A stretch of 64,000 nucleotides of DNA from NCBI GenBank assembly GCA_002270565.1, contig NQMI01000039.1:248930-312929 (forward strand). Direction: 5' to 3'. Shown piece after piece: positions 34,501 to 45,902 of this stretch (positions are counted from its first letter, which is position 1; each line of letters opens with the position of its first letter). Source of the stretch: Stenocarpella maydis (taxonomy: Eukaryota; Ascomycota; Sordariomycetes; Diaporthales; Diaporthaceae). The notes beneath the pieces are model-generated. The model was given only the letters and a program-made list of their open reading frames with translations, had not been told where the DNA came from and searched no databases. Both the position numbers and the translations under genes were made by a program.

Positions 34501-34634
34501 GGGGGGTGGTCCTTGTCCTTGGAGGTCCTCAACTGGGCGGCAGCCTTTGCTTTGAGGTCGGTGTTGCGCTTCGGGAGGGCGTTCACATCTCTAGGTGATA
34601 AAGCCTCCATGTCGTTCCCTCCTCTCCCGGCCAT
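31536..34634 (-). CDS. plk1: Polo-like kinase (Cdc5/PlkA family)
   Basis: Exons on the minus strand are 34634-34314, 34223-32127 and 32066-31536, giving 982 aa. Intron 1 (90 nt, GTCAGT, GCTAAC, TCCAG) is a multiple of three and stop-free; intron 2 is 60 nt (GTATGC..TCTAG). The kinase domain has the Gly loop 'LGKGGFAICY', ALK lysine at residue 94, 'IIHRDLKMGNIFLD', DFG in 'KVGDFGLAA', and T-loop 'TTLCGTPNYIAPEIL' with the activating threonine. A long linker precedes two polo boxes. Box 1 has 'VKWVDYTNKFGLGYILND', with the Trp used for phosphopeptide binding. Box 2, joined by intron 2, reads 'HLQFNFPDHTKIVLDRTG' and keeps the His/Lys pair (DHTK). Polo kinase drives mitotic entry, spindle assembly and septation. 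The C-terminus extends about 150 residues past box 2. The protein is longer than animal Plk1 but this is usual in filamentous fungi. Start ATG 34634; M9 is an alternative. Confidence 0.95.
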
Positions 34635-35777
34635 TCTGGGCTACCCAGCTCAGTCACTTTGCTGGCCCTGATTTCCGGTCTTCAATCTCAGATTCCTGTC
34701 TGCAGTTTCCTGCAGCTAGATGTTTGATATCTAAGGCTGAGCGGCTGGTTCAGCAACCTGAGACTCGTGACCTGAAGGGGAAATGCGATGGTGCTGCCCG
34801 GCTGTCAGCTGATGATTTAAAGTTGAGCTGTTGCCCCCCAATCGATACATCATGATTGGTATAGTTTGTGAAGCAAAAGTGAGGAAGCCCGGTTGATCAA
34901 GGCTGGGTGATTGATTATCCAGTGATGTCAGGAGGTGAGTAGGCACATCCCTTCGCACTTGATATGGGAGAGGGAATGTTTAGAGTATCGTAAAGTGAGG
35001 GAAGTGGTCCTCTTGCAGACAACTAGACCCGAGGGCGTCTGGCAAGCACGGTGATCAAAAGGGTGGGAGTGAACTCTGAAGACTCACAGATGACTGTTCA
35101 GCGATATGGCATGAGATAGCAGCCAGGAACCACGAGTACCACTTTGAGAAGAGGTTTTGAAACTTTTAGACCATTGTATGGAGCTATGTTCGAGGTGAAG
35201 CGCAAGTTGGTACGAGGCAGAGTTGGTGGCAGAATGACGGATCCTTGAATGGTCAAGCAGCAGCTTGTTGTCTCTGGATCCCAAGAGGCCTGCTGAATTT
35301 GCCTAGTCGTTGCCGAGCAACAGGGGTCGGGCTTGCAGGGGGCTAGCAAAGCCCACTGTGGGGTTTAAGTATCCTGCAGTCAAAACCAGGCTGTTAGGTA
35401 CCTAACCGAAGGTGACCCAGCCCCCAGGACCCCTCAAGGTTCAATGGAGCTCGAAGAGGTAGCCAGCACATCAACGTCGATTGGCCCTTTCCGGCATTGG
35501 AAACTTGTCGACCGTGAACGAGTGAACTTGCCAATCCAGCTTGGTTGGAGATGCTGAGGCATCTAATCTGTACTACTTACTTTCCGCTGCCTGCTGTTTG
35601 CGTCGCCTGTAGGCCCAAAGTGCATTGCACACTGACTAGTGTGTCACACCATCAGCTCGGTGTCTGCTTATGAGTTTCGGTTTCCTCAACGGCCTGTCCG
35701 GTCCCTCAACTCCGTTGCACAACGCCCAGCCGTGAACAAGCGCTCCTCCGGGTGCCCCTCCGGCCCTGCCGCCCACC
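34635..35777. promoter_or_regulatory. Divergent promoter region between Polo kinase and OPA3
   Basis: About 1.1 kb between two start codons. No gene or distinct repeat is seen; TTAGGTACCTAA occurs at 35395-35406 as a 12-bp palindrome. Confidence 0.5.
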
Positions 35778-36494
35778 ATGGTGCCTCTTCCGCTGTTCAA
35801 GTTGGCGTCTCTGTTTGTCCGCCATGTGTCCAAATATGGAGCCGTCAGTCCGCCCGTTGTTACCGGTCCCTCCGAGCCGAATTAGTCTGACTGATGGGCA
35901 ACGCAGAACCGGATCAAGTCACAAGCCCACGACCACCCCCAGTTCCGCGCGTTCGCTGCCAGATATGGCCAGAAGATCCACCAGCTAAATATGAAATTGT
36001 CCGTAGCGTTACTGCGAGACCCGGAGGCAGAACGGAAAGCCAAGGAGAAGGCCGAGGCGCCAACTGTAAAGACAAAGGAGCAGTTGGAAAAGGAAGAGCA
36101 GCTGAAGGCCAAGTACGGGTCAACAGGGAAATTCGGAACCCAGTTGAGAAACCCCTTGAGGGTAAGCGTATGGAAGCGGCAGTTCAAGCCACTGCCCGAG
36201 GCAAAAGCCGTCGATCTGTTCGCAGACGTTATAGGCGATGCCTTCATTCTCCTCGTTGCCGCGGCCCTGGTCATCTACGAGACCTGGCGCTCCACGACCA
36301 AACCGGACAGGAACAAGGAGATGATCGATGAGCTGAACAGACGCTTGGACGAGCTGCAGCTCAAGGAAAAAGACCACGAGGAGGAGGAGAGGCGGCAGCA
36401 GAGCAGGATACTGCAGCTGGAGGAGGTTCTGCGGAACTACAGAGACCCCAAGACCAAGCAGCCTCTGCTCCCCACGGCCACACCAGCAACATGA
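35778..36494 (+). CDS. opa3: OPA3-like protein
   Basis: The exons are 35778-35843 and 35907-36494, giving 217 aa; the 63-nt intron has GTCAGT, CTGAC and CGCAG. The N-terminus 'MVPLPLFKLASLFVRHVSKY' and then 'GANRIKSQAHDHPQFR' and 'FAARYGQKIHQLNMKL' match the OPA3 family, which opens with a mitochondrial-type amphipathic segment. A hydrophobic helix 'DAFILLVAAALVIYETW' lies at about residues 132-148, followed by a charged coiled coil ('ELNRRLDELQLKEKDHEE'). OPA3 proteins associate with mitochondrial membranes (reports differ on which) and affect mitochondrial morphology; the exact activity is unknown. The length is near that of other fungal members. Confidence 0.92.
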
Positions 36495-37062
36495 ACCTCG
36501 CCTGGGCCGACGATCGCAACGGGTCGCACACCACGACGCCAGGAGATGGGCAGCAGGCGAGGAAATACAGGCCCTCCGAGCAAGGTCGTCGTCGGCTTCC
36601 GGGGCCCACATCACGACCGCAGTAAGCTTGTAGAGAAACTGTGCGATAGACTCGTATTTCAGGGCGGCCAGCTGGCATCTTTTCGTAGAGGGGGAAGCAT
36701 GGCGTCGTTTCTCGGCTTTGGGGAAGGAGCATGATCACTACTACAAGTCGGCCCCTGGAAGGCTCGACGGTGCCTGGTGCTGTTCGAAGACAAAGACGTG
36801 CCTTCCCCCGAGGAAAATGCTTCCGGTACCCAGAGTGCTGGTACGACCCCTCTCACTGCAAGAAGCCCACTGGGGTGGGAGGGGTCCAGTTTTAGACAGA
36901 ATCCCTCTCCTTGTTCTCACCTCTCTTCATTGAAGTACAATATCACCCCACAATTGAGCTCCTCACGTACTTGTTTGGCGCCATATGCAGTGCACCTCAC
37001 CCGCTGAGCGCGGTGGTAGTACGTTCCAGTCCCGGCCGGAGTCTAAGCCCTTGGGGAGCACC
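36495..37062. other. Intergenic region, no gene seen
   Basis: This 568-bp spacer lies between two plus-strand genes and should hold the OPA3 terminator and the next promoter. Nothing else is recognised. Confidence 0.5.
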
Positions 37063-37880
37063 ATGTTCTGCACCTCTCTCCGGCGGCGCAGGGAATGGGC
37101 ATCTGTTGTGTCGCGTCTCCTTCAGAACAGAGATCCCAAATTCAGAGGTAATACCAAGACCTGATCACAGGGCAGCTGGCAACCATGGGTCGGGGAATTA
37201 GGCGTGGGAGCTGACGCCGATTTGATAGAGAACAAGCTCGATACTCACGATATCAATCTCCCATTGCCCAGCTCCGGTGCACCTGGTGTACGGTATCTGC
37301 GCTTCATTCTCCTATCCGCAGCCGATCAGGATCCAACCGCCCGAAGACAGCGTATCGAGCGACTCGAGTACCAGTCCGGTGGGAGTGACGCCGCCGTCAT
37401 CTGGTTGATGGGCGAAGGCAGCGATCAGTCCTCTTACTTGCAGTTCCAGATTGAGTAAGTATCGTCCACTCCTCGCTCTTGTTCCTCAGCGATTGTCTGT
37501 ATCGGACGCACGTGCTCACAAGACTGGCTGCAAGTCTCGCCGATATTTTCGAGGTTGCGCTCCTTCCGCTCCGAAGCATCGAGGATCTGCCAGACACGCT
37601 CCACAAGTTCCATCGCTCGTTCCTCCAAGGCAGCGCCTCCAAGCAAAGTGCTGCTCCCTCTCAAAGCATGGGAGCCGTGCAAAAGCTACTTCCCTACAGC
37701 GGCCTTTCGCCCCCGCTGCGTGAGCACACAACCAACGTGCTGACGGACCTGACGGCTGGATTTGCGCAACTCGCCAATATGGCCGCCTCCGACACTGGGC
37801 AATTTGAGCTCGCCCGATACCTCGGTGAGGAGGAAGCACAACGAGTGATCTTGTTTTGGACGCAGGAGTATTTGCTATGA
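37063..37880 (+). CDS. Unrecognised three-exon protein, probably alpha/beta fold
   Basis: Proposed exons are 37063-37147, 37202-37454 and 37523-37880 (231 aa). Intron 1 is 54 nt (GTAATA..AATTAG). Intron 2 starts with a strong GTAAGT; its acceptor is uncertain: ACAAG at 37522 (68 nt) or CTCAG at 37489 (only 35 nt), both keeping frame, the second giving 242 aa. The reading frames on each side of both introns fit together, which supports a real gene. The start is the first ATG of exon 1, whose product begins 'MFCTSLRRRREWASVV'. Visible features are a strand-like 'RYLRFILLS', a second 'DAAVIWLMG', then helices 'LAASLADIFEVALLPL' and 'EEAQRVILFWTQEYLL'. No family is recognised and no function is proposed. 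Confidence 0.6.
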
Positions 37881-39607
37881 TGCAGGTGAGCCGAACAACA
37901 GGTCATCTGACCCGTGCCCGCTGCCGAGAGACGACGCAAGACTGGACCTCGTTGCTTCCTGGTTGTGTGAGGTACTGGGTAATTCTGATTTGCATATCCT
38001 GCTCATTTGTCTATCCCGGATGGATCGAGAACGTCTTGACAGAGACAGGGACTAGGACACATGCTCCAGAATTTTCAACACCAGGTTAGCGGAGAAGAAA
38101 GATGGGTCCTCGGCCGAGAGAGCGGAAACATCGAGCAGAGGTAGATGGTGGCCAGAAGGGCGGTCACATACCTGAGTAGCTGTTGACTCTGTACGCGATC
38201 GTTGCAGGGCTATCGGCAACACACGCATCGTGTTGCCTTGACCGAGCGACCAGGGCTGCCATGCGCAAGTTCATAGTGCGCTAGCGTGCTCACAATTCTT
38301 GTAAGATGCGAAAATGTGAATCGACCTCCCAGAAGAATTCGGCGGCTTGCGAATAAAGTGGCAGCTATTTGCCAGGGTGCTGACTCTAAACACCACTCGC
38401 CCGCGAAACGTGAAGTGTGATATCGTCATTCGCGATCCAACCTACCGCCATCATGATACACAATCAAAGGGCAAGTGAGCCGACAGGTCCCACTGGTGCC
38501 AGCCAGACGAAGACAGGGCATCCGAGATCAAGAACATGTTTTCGTGAGACATCTCATGGGCTCATGACACGCACCCAACGGAGGCCTGGGACATACTCTG
38601 GTGACCACCGGACGTGAATCAAAACCGGAACATTCGATGCGGACCTCTGGCCATTAAGATGCATATCCATTATGGGCCGATGGATTAATGCAGATAACTG
38701 TTTGGCTATCATGTCAGACTGCAGAGCTTAACTACCTGGGGATCCCGAACGTCGCCAAGCATGGGGCCAGCCGGCCACATTGACTCGAACACACGGCGAT
38801 AACCCCCACTGCATCAGAACAACGGCCTTTGAGACTGCAACAGGGGTGGCGAGGACCCTCGGTTAACCGGTTTATGGCTTTCCCGGCCCAGCCTGTGGGA
38901 TCCCAAGAGATAAGCTCTCGCGTGCCGTTGTCAAGATCAATCGGTCGACCAGGTGGGTCCGTCTGGCTCCTCCACTCGAGTGCCCCTTCGAACCCGGATT
39001 TGTTTAGGCATCGCGACGGCAAAGCACGTCAAGATGATATTGCGTGGTCCCAATGGGGTCCAAGAACTTTCCCATTTATAGATTTCTTGGAATCAAATAG
39101 TCTGTCAGGCTCACCGGGACCGATTGGTCAGTTGGGGACATGATGTGCGTTGACTGCGGATATCACGATGCGTCTCGTAGATCAAGGTCGGGGAGGCTGG
39201 CAGGGAGGTACATACTGTGTAGTTGCAGTCGGCCGAGCTGATTGGGCCCTCACAGTGAGGCTGGTGTGCCCACCACGAAGCGGGTCGCCGTCACGGCCCA
39301 CACCCGGCCGAGATATACCAATTGGCATCGTGGTGCAAGCGCTGGGGCTTGGTTGGCATTGGCTGGGCCTGTGCAGAGTGGGTCCCGCTCAAAGGCGGGG
39401 GGCAAGTCATTGACCGGCAGGTCTCTCCAGATCTTGTTCTGCAAGCTGCTGTTTACTGCCAAGCTCCTATACATAGTATCTACACGTGTGCTTAAGTACG
39501 GAGTAGTGCTGTTTTGTCCCGTCCGCTGGCCCGTGGCTGTAGTGTACACTACGTACGACGGCACAAAGCTTGCTGGGCTGGTAATCAGCATCCGATCACT
39601 GCCGGGC

Positions 39608-39674
39608 AAAAAGAAGAGAAAGAAGAAGGAAAAAAAAGAAGAAAAAAGGGCCTGCAGGCCTGCAGGCCTGCAGG
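39608..39674. repeat. Purine tract followed by three tandem CCTGCAGG units
   Basis: Positions 39608-39650 are 43 consecutive purines (A/G only). Directly after them, 39651-39674 are three perfect copies of the 8-bp palindrome CCTGCAGG. Confidence 0.9.
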
Positions 39675-40717
39675 CCCGCTCCTCGATATCTGACAGCACA
39701 GCGACGGGAATCCCTTCAATCTGTTGTCACGAGTCCACAGGGCTGACAGCGTATCAACCGACAGCATCCAGCGCGGGTGGCTTTTTCATATCGTCTCATT
39801 GGTGATCGCTGAGAGGGCCGCTCCATTTACCCAACGGTCCAAACAAGACAAGATCAGGACGACAATGTTTCCGTCCGACCTGCCTCGTACCTATGGTGGT
39901 GGGGTTCAAGGTCCGAACGGGTGCAGATTTACTTTTGAGGTATCCAGGGCAAGCTCGGCACTCTTGGGGTCATGTGTCTTATCCGAGCTGCGAAGATCCA
40001 GAGAAGAATGGACGGGTCTTCCAGACGCAAAGCATAACGGTGCGTGATGTGTGCTCTCTGGCCTGGCCTGACCCACAGTTCGCTGTGCCCCCGACCTGCA
40101 TTCCTGCATGCCTGCACGGCACGTCATGGATGGGACGACGGCGAGACGTTGGCACACCACAGAGAGGAGCCTATTAGCCGCACTTCCAGGCTGCCACCCA
40201 GGTAAGGTGTACCCCGCCGCGTGGCCGACTACGGCGCGTGACCTTTGTGTGTCTTGTAGGGGACAGTCTCAGGCTGTGCGGCTCTGGGAGGATCCGAACT
40301 AGCGTCCCTTGTTTCGGGGCACTCCGCTACCAATTGGCGCTGCTGACCTCCAAAACGGCCTCTGCCTCAGCCCCCCAGTGCTGGTCTCGGCGAAACGGCT
40401 ATCTGTCTGATCATCTGTCGCATGAAGCCTGGCACCGAAAGAGGCCCTTTGCAACTAACACTATCCCATCACTCATGGGACGGCCGATCTTTCGACTCCA
40501 GATCTGCGCCTGGTGAACTCCTCAGTGGCGTCCAGCCACTAGTGTCCCTCAGCATGGGATGGGAGAAGCCAGCCAGGACGAGACGAGCCGACGCCTTAGC
40601 GGGTGAGATGGCCAGATGTATGATGGCACTTGGGTTGCAGGATCTCCAATGCTATTGTCACGATGAAGCCGGCCAGCACAAGTGGGCAGCAGGTCGCAGC
40701 AGTGATGGCTGATGACT

Positions 40718-40830
40718 GATCACGGATCAATCATCACGGATCAGTCAATCATCACGGATCAGTCAATCATCACGGATCAGTCATCACGGATCAATCATCA
40801 CGGATCAATCATCCCGGATCACGGATCACT
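40718..40830. repeat. CACGGATCA minisatellite
   Basis: CACGGATCA occurs at 40721, 40735, 40753, 40771, 40785, 40799 and 40820, with one variant (CCCGGATCA) at 40813. Spacing is mostly 14 or 18 bp, filled with ATCAT or GTCAATCAT. It is intergenic. Confidence 0.9.
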
Positions 40831-42806
40831 GGTCCCTGGTCAGACTACCCATGTCAGTCAGTCTGCACACGCATGCGGCGTCCGTTTCCCCTTACGGGGG
40901 CCATTCTCCATGGCATTGTGGCTCGCGAGTCGACGCTCGGCGAAGAACCGCACACGTGAAGCACGCCATGTTCAGGGCTGCCAGGGTGATACACACCCCT
41001 GAACCCAGCCTGCACCTGCAGCCCAAAGGCAGGGGCCGGCCCTGGCCGCTGGCCCAGCAGCGTCCTGATTGGGCTGTTCCCCATCTCTACGCGCCGTGCT
41101 ACACTGCACGCTATCTGATGTTCTGCCAATCACCTCAGACGAAGTCCTCTTGCCGCGGACATCAGACCTCCCACCGCAATACTGTACCATGATCTTCCCC
41201 TCCCAGACCCCAATGGTTCCGACGTGTACGTTGCCGCCGAGGCTGATGCCCGTCTTGGAGAAGCCGAGCTGCCTTGCTGATTGGGCCTCTTGCATACGAA
41301 TCGTATGGTTCTCGCCTCTCCAGCCCCTCTCTCCGCCGCCTAGCCGTCCGGCATCGCCTCACCGTCGCGCGGCGGACTCGCGAGGTACTTGCCGCCGGCG
41401 GCCAGGTGGCTGAGATTCCTCACTGCCCACCACTACCATGTGGTGTTAGCCGCTGCCTGCTCTTCAGATCTCCCCCAGAATGGGCCCGAGAATGGGGTCC
41501 CAAGTGGCGGTCTCTGGAGCGGTCTCCGATACAAGCTCTTGGAAGCGGCCGTGGCCGTGGCTTGATGGTTCATGAGACTCCGGACGAGTCAAACCACGTC
41601 TCGTTTGGCGCGGGGCCTCGACCTCTCACCGTGAGAAATAACGCCTCTGTAGTGTATGTATGTGCCTCTCTGCCCATTCAAAAAAGAAGGAAAGAAAATA
41701 ATGAATGTACATACAGTTTGTACATGTGGGGGTGCAGTATATCCCTGCGAGTGGGCACCCCTCTCGTGTCCCTCCCTGCACTCTTCCTTGGCCCTGGCAC
41801 GCACCAGGCAGTGTACCCGTGGTACTTGCATACGTCGGCCCTCTCATACGTCTTGACCCGCACTTTCTCATGTCACTCTTAAACCTGCATGTCCCGCACC
41901 TGCGAAGATCAAGCGAGTTCTCTTACATGCCAAAAAGGTCGACCCTGCCTCAAACACCTAGCTCCCCCTGCCTCAGACCTCCGTCTTGTCTGATCTTCAA
42001 CCCCCATCTCAATGCGAAGGAGCCTCACGCCCTGCCTGGAACCGGCGAAGGCACACAGTTGACCTCATCTCGACTGGCCTCGTCCCATCACCATCAGAGG
42101 GCCTTCACTCCACTCCTGGCCCCAAAGCTCGGTCCAACCCCCCTTGATGATACCATCCATAAGCCACCGTCCCCACCTTCAGGGTTTCCGTCGATCAAGC
42201 TTAATGTTGCTCGGATGCCAGCCGTTGTTATAGACCGGATCTCGAGAACCTGGACTTCCGACGAAGACGTACCAGCATTAAGCCAGAAACATTCGATACC
42301 CTCCCCAGTCGGTTCCAAAAGACCTCTGATACACGCCCTGCAGCCCGGGCTTGTGCCCACAGGGCATAGACCACTCGGCATACCAAGGCCAGGCAATATA
42401 GTCCCACCTGGCCCCGTTGGCCGCTCATCGACCCAAACATCCTGCACCTGTTCCTTCCTTTTCAGTAGTGTGGCAACAGTTCGTCGATAGCCTTCTTTCA
42501 TATCGGCAACTTACACATTATCCCTAACAGAGCGAGTCCGGTCACTCGTCTCTCCTTACTATTCACTTGTAATAATACCGACAGTCGACGCTGGTACCGT
42601 GGAGGGCTTTGTTGAGCGGGTCCAATTTCTCTCGTTCTAATCCCAATTGGAGCGTAAACCGATCTCAGCTTGGGGAATATCATACATACAGCGACGACAG
42701 CCACCGATCAGCACCACGAGGCAGAGCAGTCTCCAACGTTTGGGAAGAAAGAGCTTGGGAGCCGAGGCAATATTCCTGGGGAAGTTGCAACATTTACGAA
42801 ACCACG

Positions 42807-43373
42807 ATGGGAAGACTTATCAAGAACCACTGGGCGAGGCTCATCATCCTCACTGCCGGAGCATGTGAGTTCAACCACCCGGCCGCAGAGCAGATATCGC
42901 TTGTTTCGCTGGGCATGTGCTGATGTTTTACTCCAGACCAAATCGCTGCGGCTATCGAGGGATTCTTCTGGCCCAAGATCTTCTGGGACTTCGCCACCAA
43001 GTCTTTGGATATGGCCGTGAAGCCCTTCCCGACCCTACAAATTATCAACCTGGTGATGGGGATATGGGTGATGGCATGGGAATGGCCACTGAATTTCATC
43101 GCCGGCACGGCAATCCACCGAAGCTTGGAGGCTCGACTAGCCTTCATGCCCCTAGCAGCACTCGCCGCCGTCTTGACGTACCAAGGGACGAACGCTGCCT
43201 TGTACTATCTGGTCGCTATGGTCGTTGAATTCTGGGCTTTCTCCGAGGGCGAGGTATGTTTACTACACACATCCATCAACGATCCCAGAGGACATCAAGG
43301 CTGACAAGATAAATAGGTTATCTGTGCCAAACCGTGGACATTACCCAAACGAGGCGGTGGAGCTTCGGCATAG
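42807..43373 (+). CDS. Small multi-pass membrane protein (DUF7727-like; possibly PRO41/NoxD family)
   Basis: The exons are 42807-42864, 42937-43253 and 43317-43373, giving 143 aa. Introns are 72 nt (GTGAGT..CTCCAG) and 63 nt (GTATGT, CTGAC, ATAG). The N-terminus 'MGRLIKNHWARLIILTAGAY' leads into a hydrophobic segment, followed by 'IEGFFWPKIFWDF', then two or three more membrane helices ('IINLVMGIWVMAWEWPLNF', 'AFMPLAALAAVLTYQ', 'ALYYLVAMVVEFWAF') and the polar tail 'CAKPWTLPKRGG'. I recall this layout from a conserved fungal family of small membrane proteins (DUF7727). A match to the ER protein PRO41/NoxD, the fungal p22phox-like partner of NADPH oxidase, is possible but rests on memory only. 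The three exons join in frame and give a coherent protein. Confidence 0.8.
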
Positions 43374-45334
43374 GCAACTCATGAATCCGAGTCCGTCCCG
43401 TACGAGGCAACCCTCAACTCGGTCACCGGCACACGCGCCGTCACGGGGAAGACATGGGGTCAGTCATTCCAGCGCACGACTGCAAGCGCTGGAAAATCTA
43501 TCAGCAGCGGACTTTTTCGATATCGAATTTCATTTTCAACCGCGATGGCGGCACCTGGGGCTCTGGACAAGCTGGGATGATCTCAAATGGGCGTGTGGTG
43601 TTGGGGGGGGGGATCTGAGGACGGGCGGAGAGGCACGCCAGGAAATACCCATTTTTCATCACGACATCGCCCACCACGACGGAGATGTTCACGACCACCA
43701 GCGCGGTGGTTTCTTATTTTATTATTAGTGTGATCTGGGCCCACCTCGACTGTGTCGACAACAGCGGGTGAGGTTCACTTCCAATTCATGGGATTTTAGC
43801 GTTCATCTCACTACCGTCCACACACCGAATTGACTAGTGTGAATGCTGTGCTTCTGGGCCATTGGGCGAAATAGGGGTGGCAGAGGGTTACCATGAGGTG
43901 GGTGAGTGGGTGAGTGAGTGAGGCGCACCGCCAGAGATGGGACGGAGCGCGTCGAGACGAGCTACTGAAGCCAAGGGTTCGAGAATTTGGGGGGAGGAGG
44001 CACGATGGTAAAGGGGCGGATCCCTGAACCCTTCAAGGTGGCCCAACGCAGACCCACGGTTCCTCCCGTTTCAAAACCTGGGTCTTTTTTGACACGGGCA
44101 GCCTAGGCAGCGCAAGGTCAAGGGCGGCGCAGGCGAGATTATTCATAGGCGTCTCCTCGGCCGCCGCCCCCCATAGAAGAAGGCTTGTTGCGTCCCAGGG
44201 CTTCCCGAATGCGAAACCGGCACGAAACGGGCGCTAGACGAGGGCTGACATAAACATGCCTGACTGCCGTCCAACCTTTTTTGGAAAGAAAAGCAATAAC
44301 GGTCCGCAGGGGCGTCTGTGTGCGCACAGGTCATGGGTTCATAATTGTTGTTGGATGTTTTTGAGTTTTGGGAAGGGGGGAGGGATTTTCTTCTTGTCCC
44401 TTGAGCCTCACTCTGGCCCTCTGCCTTTATCGATAAATACGCCACCTCCCAGTCCCGCCCAGGCTTCTGCTCGTTTCACCTGTAGTCGTACGTACACTAA
44501 CGCTTTAAATCGCCTGGGGTTTGACAGAAGTCTTGTCTGTCTGGTTTGATCTGGGAGAAGAGCCGGATGCAACCATGACAAGTAACTATTAAAATTAGTA
44601 GTCATTCGGAATTGTGCTGCCGTCCATTGGTGCTTCTCCAGCCCTGACAGCTCGTCCAAGGTTGGGCGGGGGGCAATAGCAAGCCACCCCGCTGCTGGCC
44701 GTCGGCTTGGCTCCCAGACGCGGAATGCCTGGCGTCAAGCAAGACAATGAGCTGCCAATAATCTTCCCAAGCACGCACTGCTCTCACATTGTGCGCTGCG
44801 CTGCTGTCCATGACAGACAGACAGACAGACAGACCATGCCGAGGTGGGCCGGGAGCAGTAAGTCCGTGTCCGAGGGCGTGTGCCCGGTGCATCATGACGT
44901 GGTTACGTCCCAGACGCAGGCGGCGGCGTCTTGAGTGGGAGGAGCTTCTTGAAAACACGTCGAAGGCGCAGGGCAGGTGAGGCCATGGCCGGACAGCGGA
45001 GTTGTGGACACGGGTCGTTTTCACATGCTGGGATCGACAGGGCAACCAACGAGTTGCTAAGGTTATTCAATAAGCTCAAGGCCCCGCCCCGCCGCCCTCC
45101 ACAATCGTCAAGAACAAGGCAGCCCGGCAGGAGGGGGGCATTTAACCACGCAGTTGTACAGACACCGAGCATGGGAAAACCAATTTTGGGGCGACTGCCT
45201 AACAAGGCAGGACACTTTTGATTATTGTGACTACCAAAACGCCAATATCAGAGTCCCATCTTGATAAACCTCCAAATGCCAAACCAGCAGTTTCGTGACG
45301 TCAGTGGGTATCTTTCCAGCCTCGGAGACAAGGC
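43374..45334. other. Convergent intergenic region, no supported gene
   Basis: About 2 kb with no recognised gene. A (GACA)n microsatellite lies at 44813-44834 and GTGAGTGG-type repeats at 43900-43922. Confidence 0.5.
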
Positions 45335-45902
45335 TCAGTGAGGAATCATAGAGCCTTTGTTGTCGTTCTTGTTTCCCTGTCGCTCGGGCATCTTTTGGAA
45401 ATCTGGTTAGCCACGTTCGCCACGTACGGGGACGAGAGTAGTGGTGGTGGTGGTGGTAGTGGTGAACACGGCCGAGTGAGTGGCTGTGGCCAGGCCCGTC
45501 AAGGGAGGGTGTGAAAAACAAACGGCGGTTGTTGTGTGTCGCTTACCGTTGTCTCCTGAACAGCACCCTTCTCCAGGATGGCCTTGATAACCTCATCCTC
45601 GTTGCTGGTACCGAACTCGCTCTCCAGTTGGCCCTTGGGGGCGCTGTCGTATGCTCCTTGTGCTCCTTGGCTGATTGCGGAGGGGCCCGTTGGTCAGCAC
45701 GGTTAGGATTGATCTTCAGGGACCACCAATGGAGGACCTACTTGTGTGTCACAAAGATCTTGAATGCCGAAACGAAGTGAGCTAGAGGAATGGACTTGTC
45801 CGACTGCCACTTCTTGTAGGTCTCGAGGTCGTCGACGAAGACGAGGAAGTCATCGTCGTTGCCCTTGTAGTGAATCTTGACCTGAGTAGCGGCGCCCTTC
45901 AT
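45335..45902 (-). CDS. rtc3: Rtc3-like SBDS-domain protein
   Basis: Exons on the minus strand are 45902-45742, 45670-45547 and 45391-45335, giving 113 aa. Introns are 71 nt (GTAGGT, CTAAC, ATCAG) and 155 nt (GTAAGC, CTAAC, AAAAG). The last acceptor is a non-CAG/TAG AAG; using the upstream CCAG instead would shift the frame. The sequence 'QVKIHYKGNDDDFLVFVDD', 'SKSIP'-like 'SDKSIPLAHFVSAFKIFV' and 'NEDEVIKAILEKGAVQ' is the N-terminal SBDS fold found in yeast Rtc3/Yhr087w, a short stand-alone relative of the ribosome maturation factor Sdo1. The tail 'MPERQGNKND' is typical. Rtc3 has been linked to RNA metabolism and telomere capping in yeast; role here is inferred. The length agrees with the yeast protein. 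Confidence 0.9.

Larger units (their letters stand above)
37881..42806. other. Gene-poor region of about 4.9 kb, no supported gene
   Basis: No frame has a recognised domain. On the minus strand at 41160-41640 several short frames look protein-like, but they are broken by stops and lack consistent splicing. A tRNA-like string occurs at about 40270-40345. The last 600-800 bases may be the leader of the next gene. Confidence 0.45.

Noticed and set aside
41160..41640. Several protein-like minus-strand frames, such as 'GFSKTGISLGGNVHVGTIG'
   Set aside because: They sit in different frames, are broken by stops, and cannot be joined with consensus introns; no family recognised.
41705..42490. 261-codon plus-strand frame before the small membrane-protein gene
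   Set aside because: Composition is leader-like (Pro/Ser/His), no domain is seen, and it ends well before the next gene; more likely 5' leader or intergenic.
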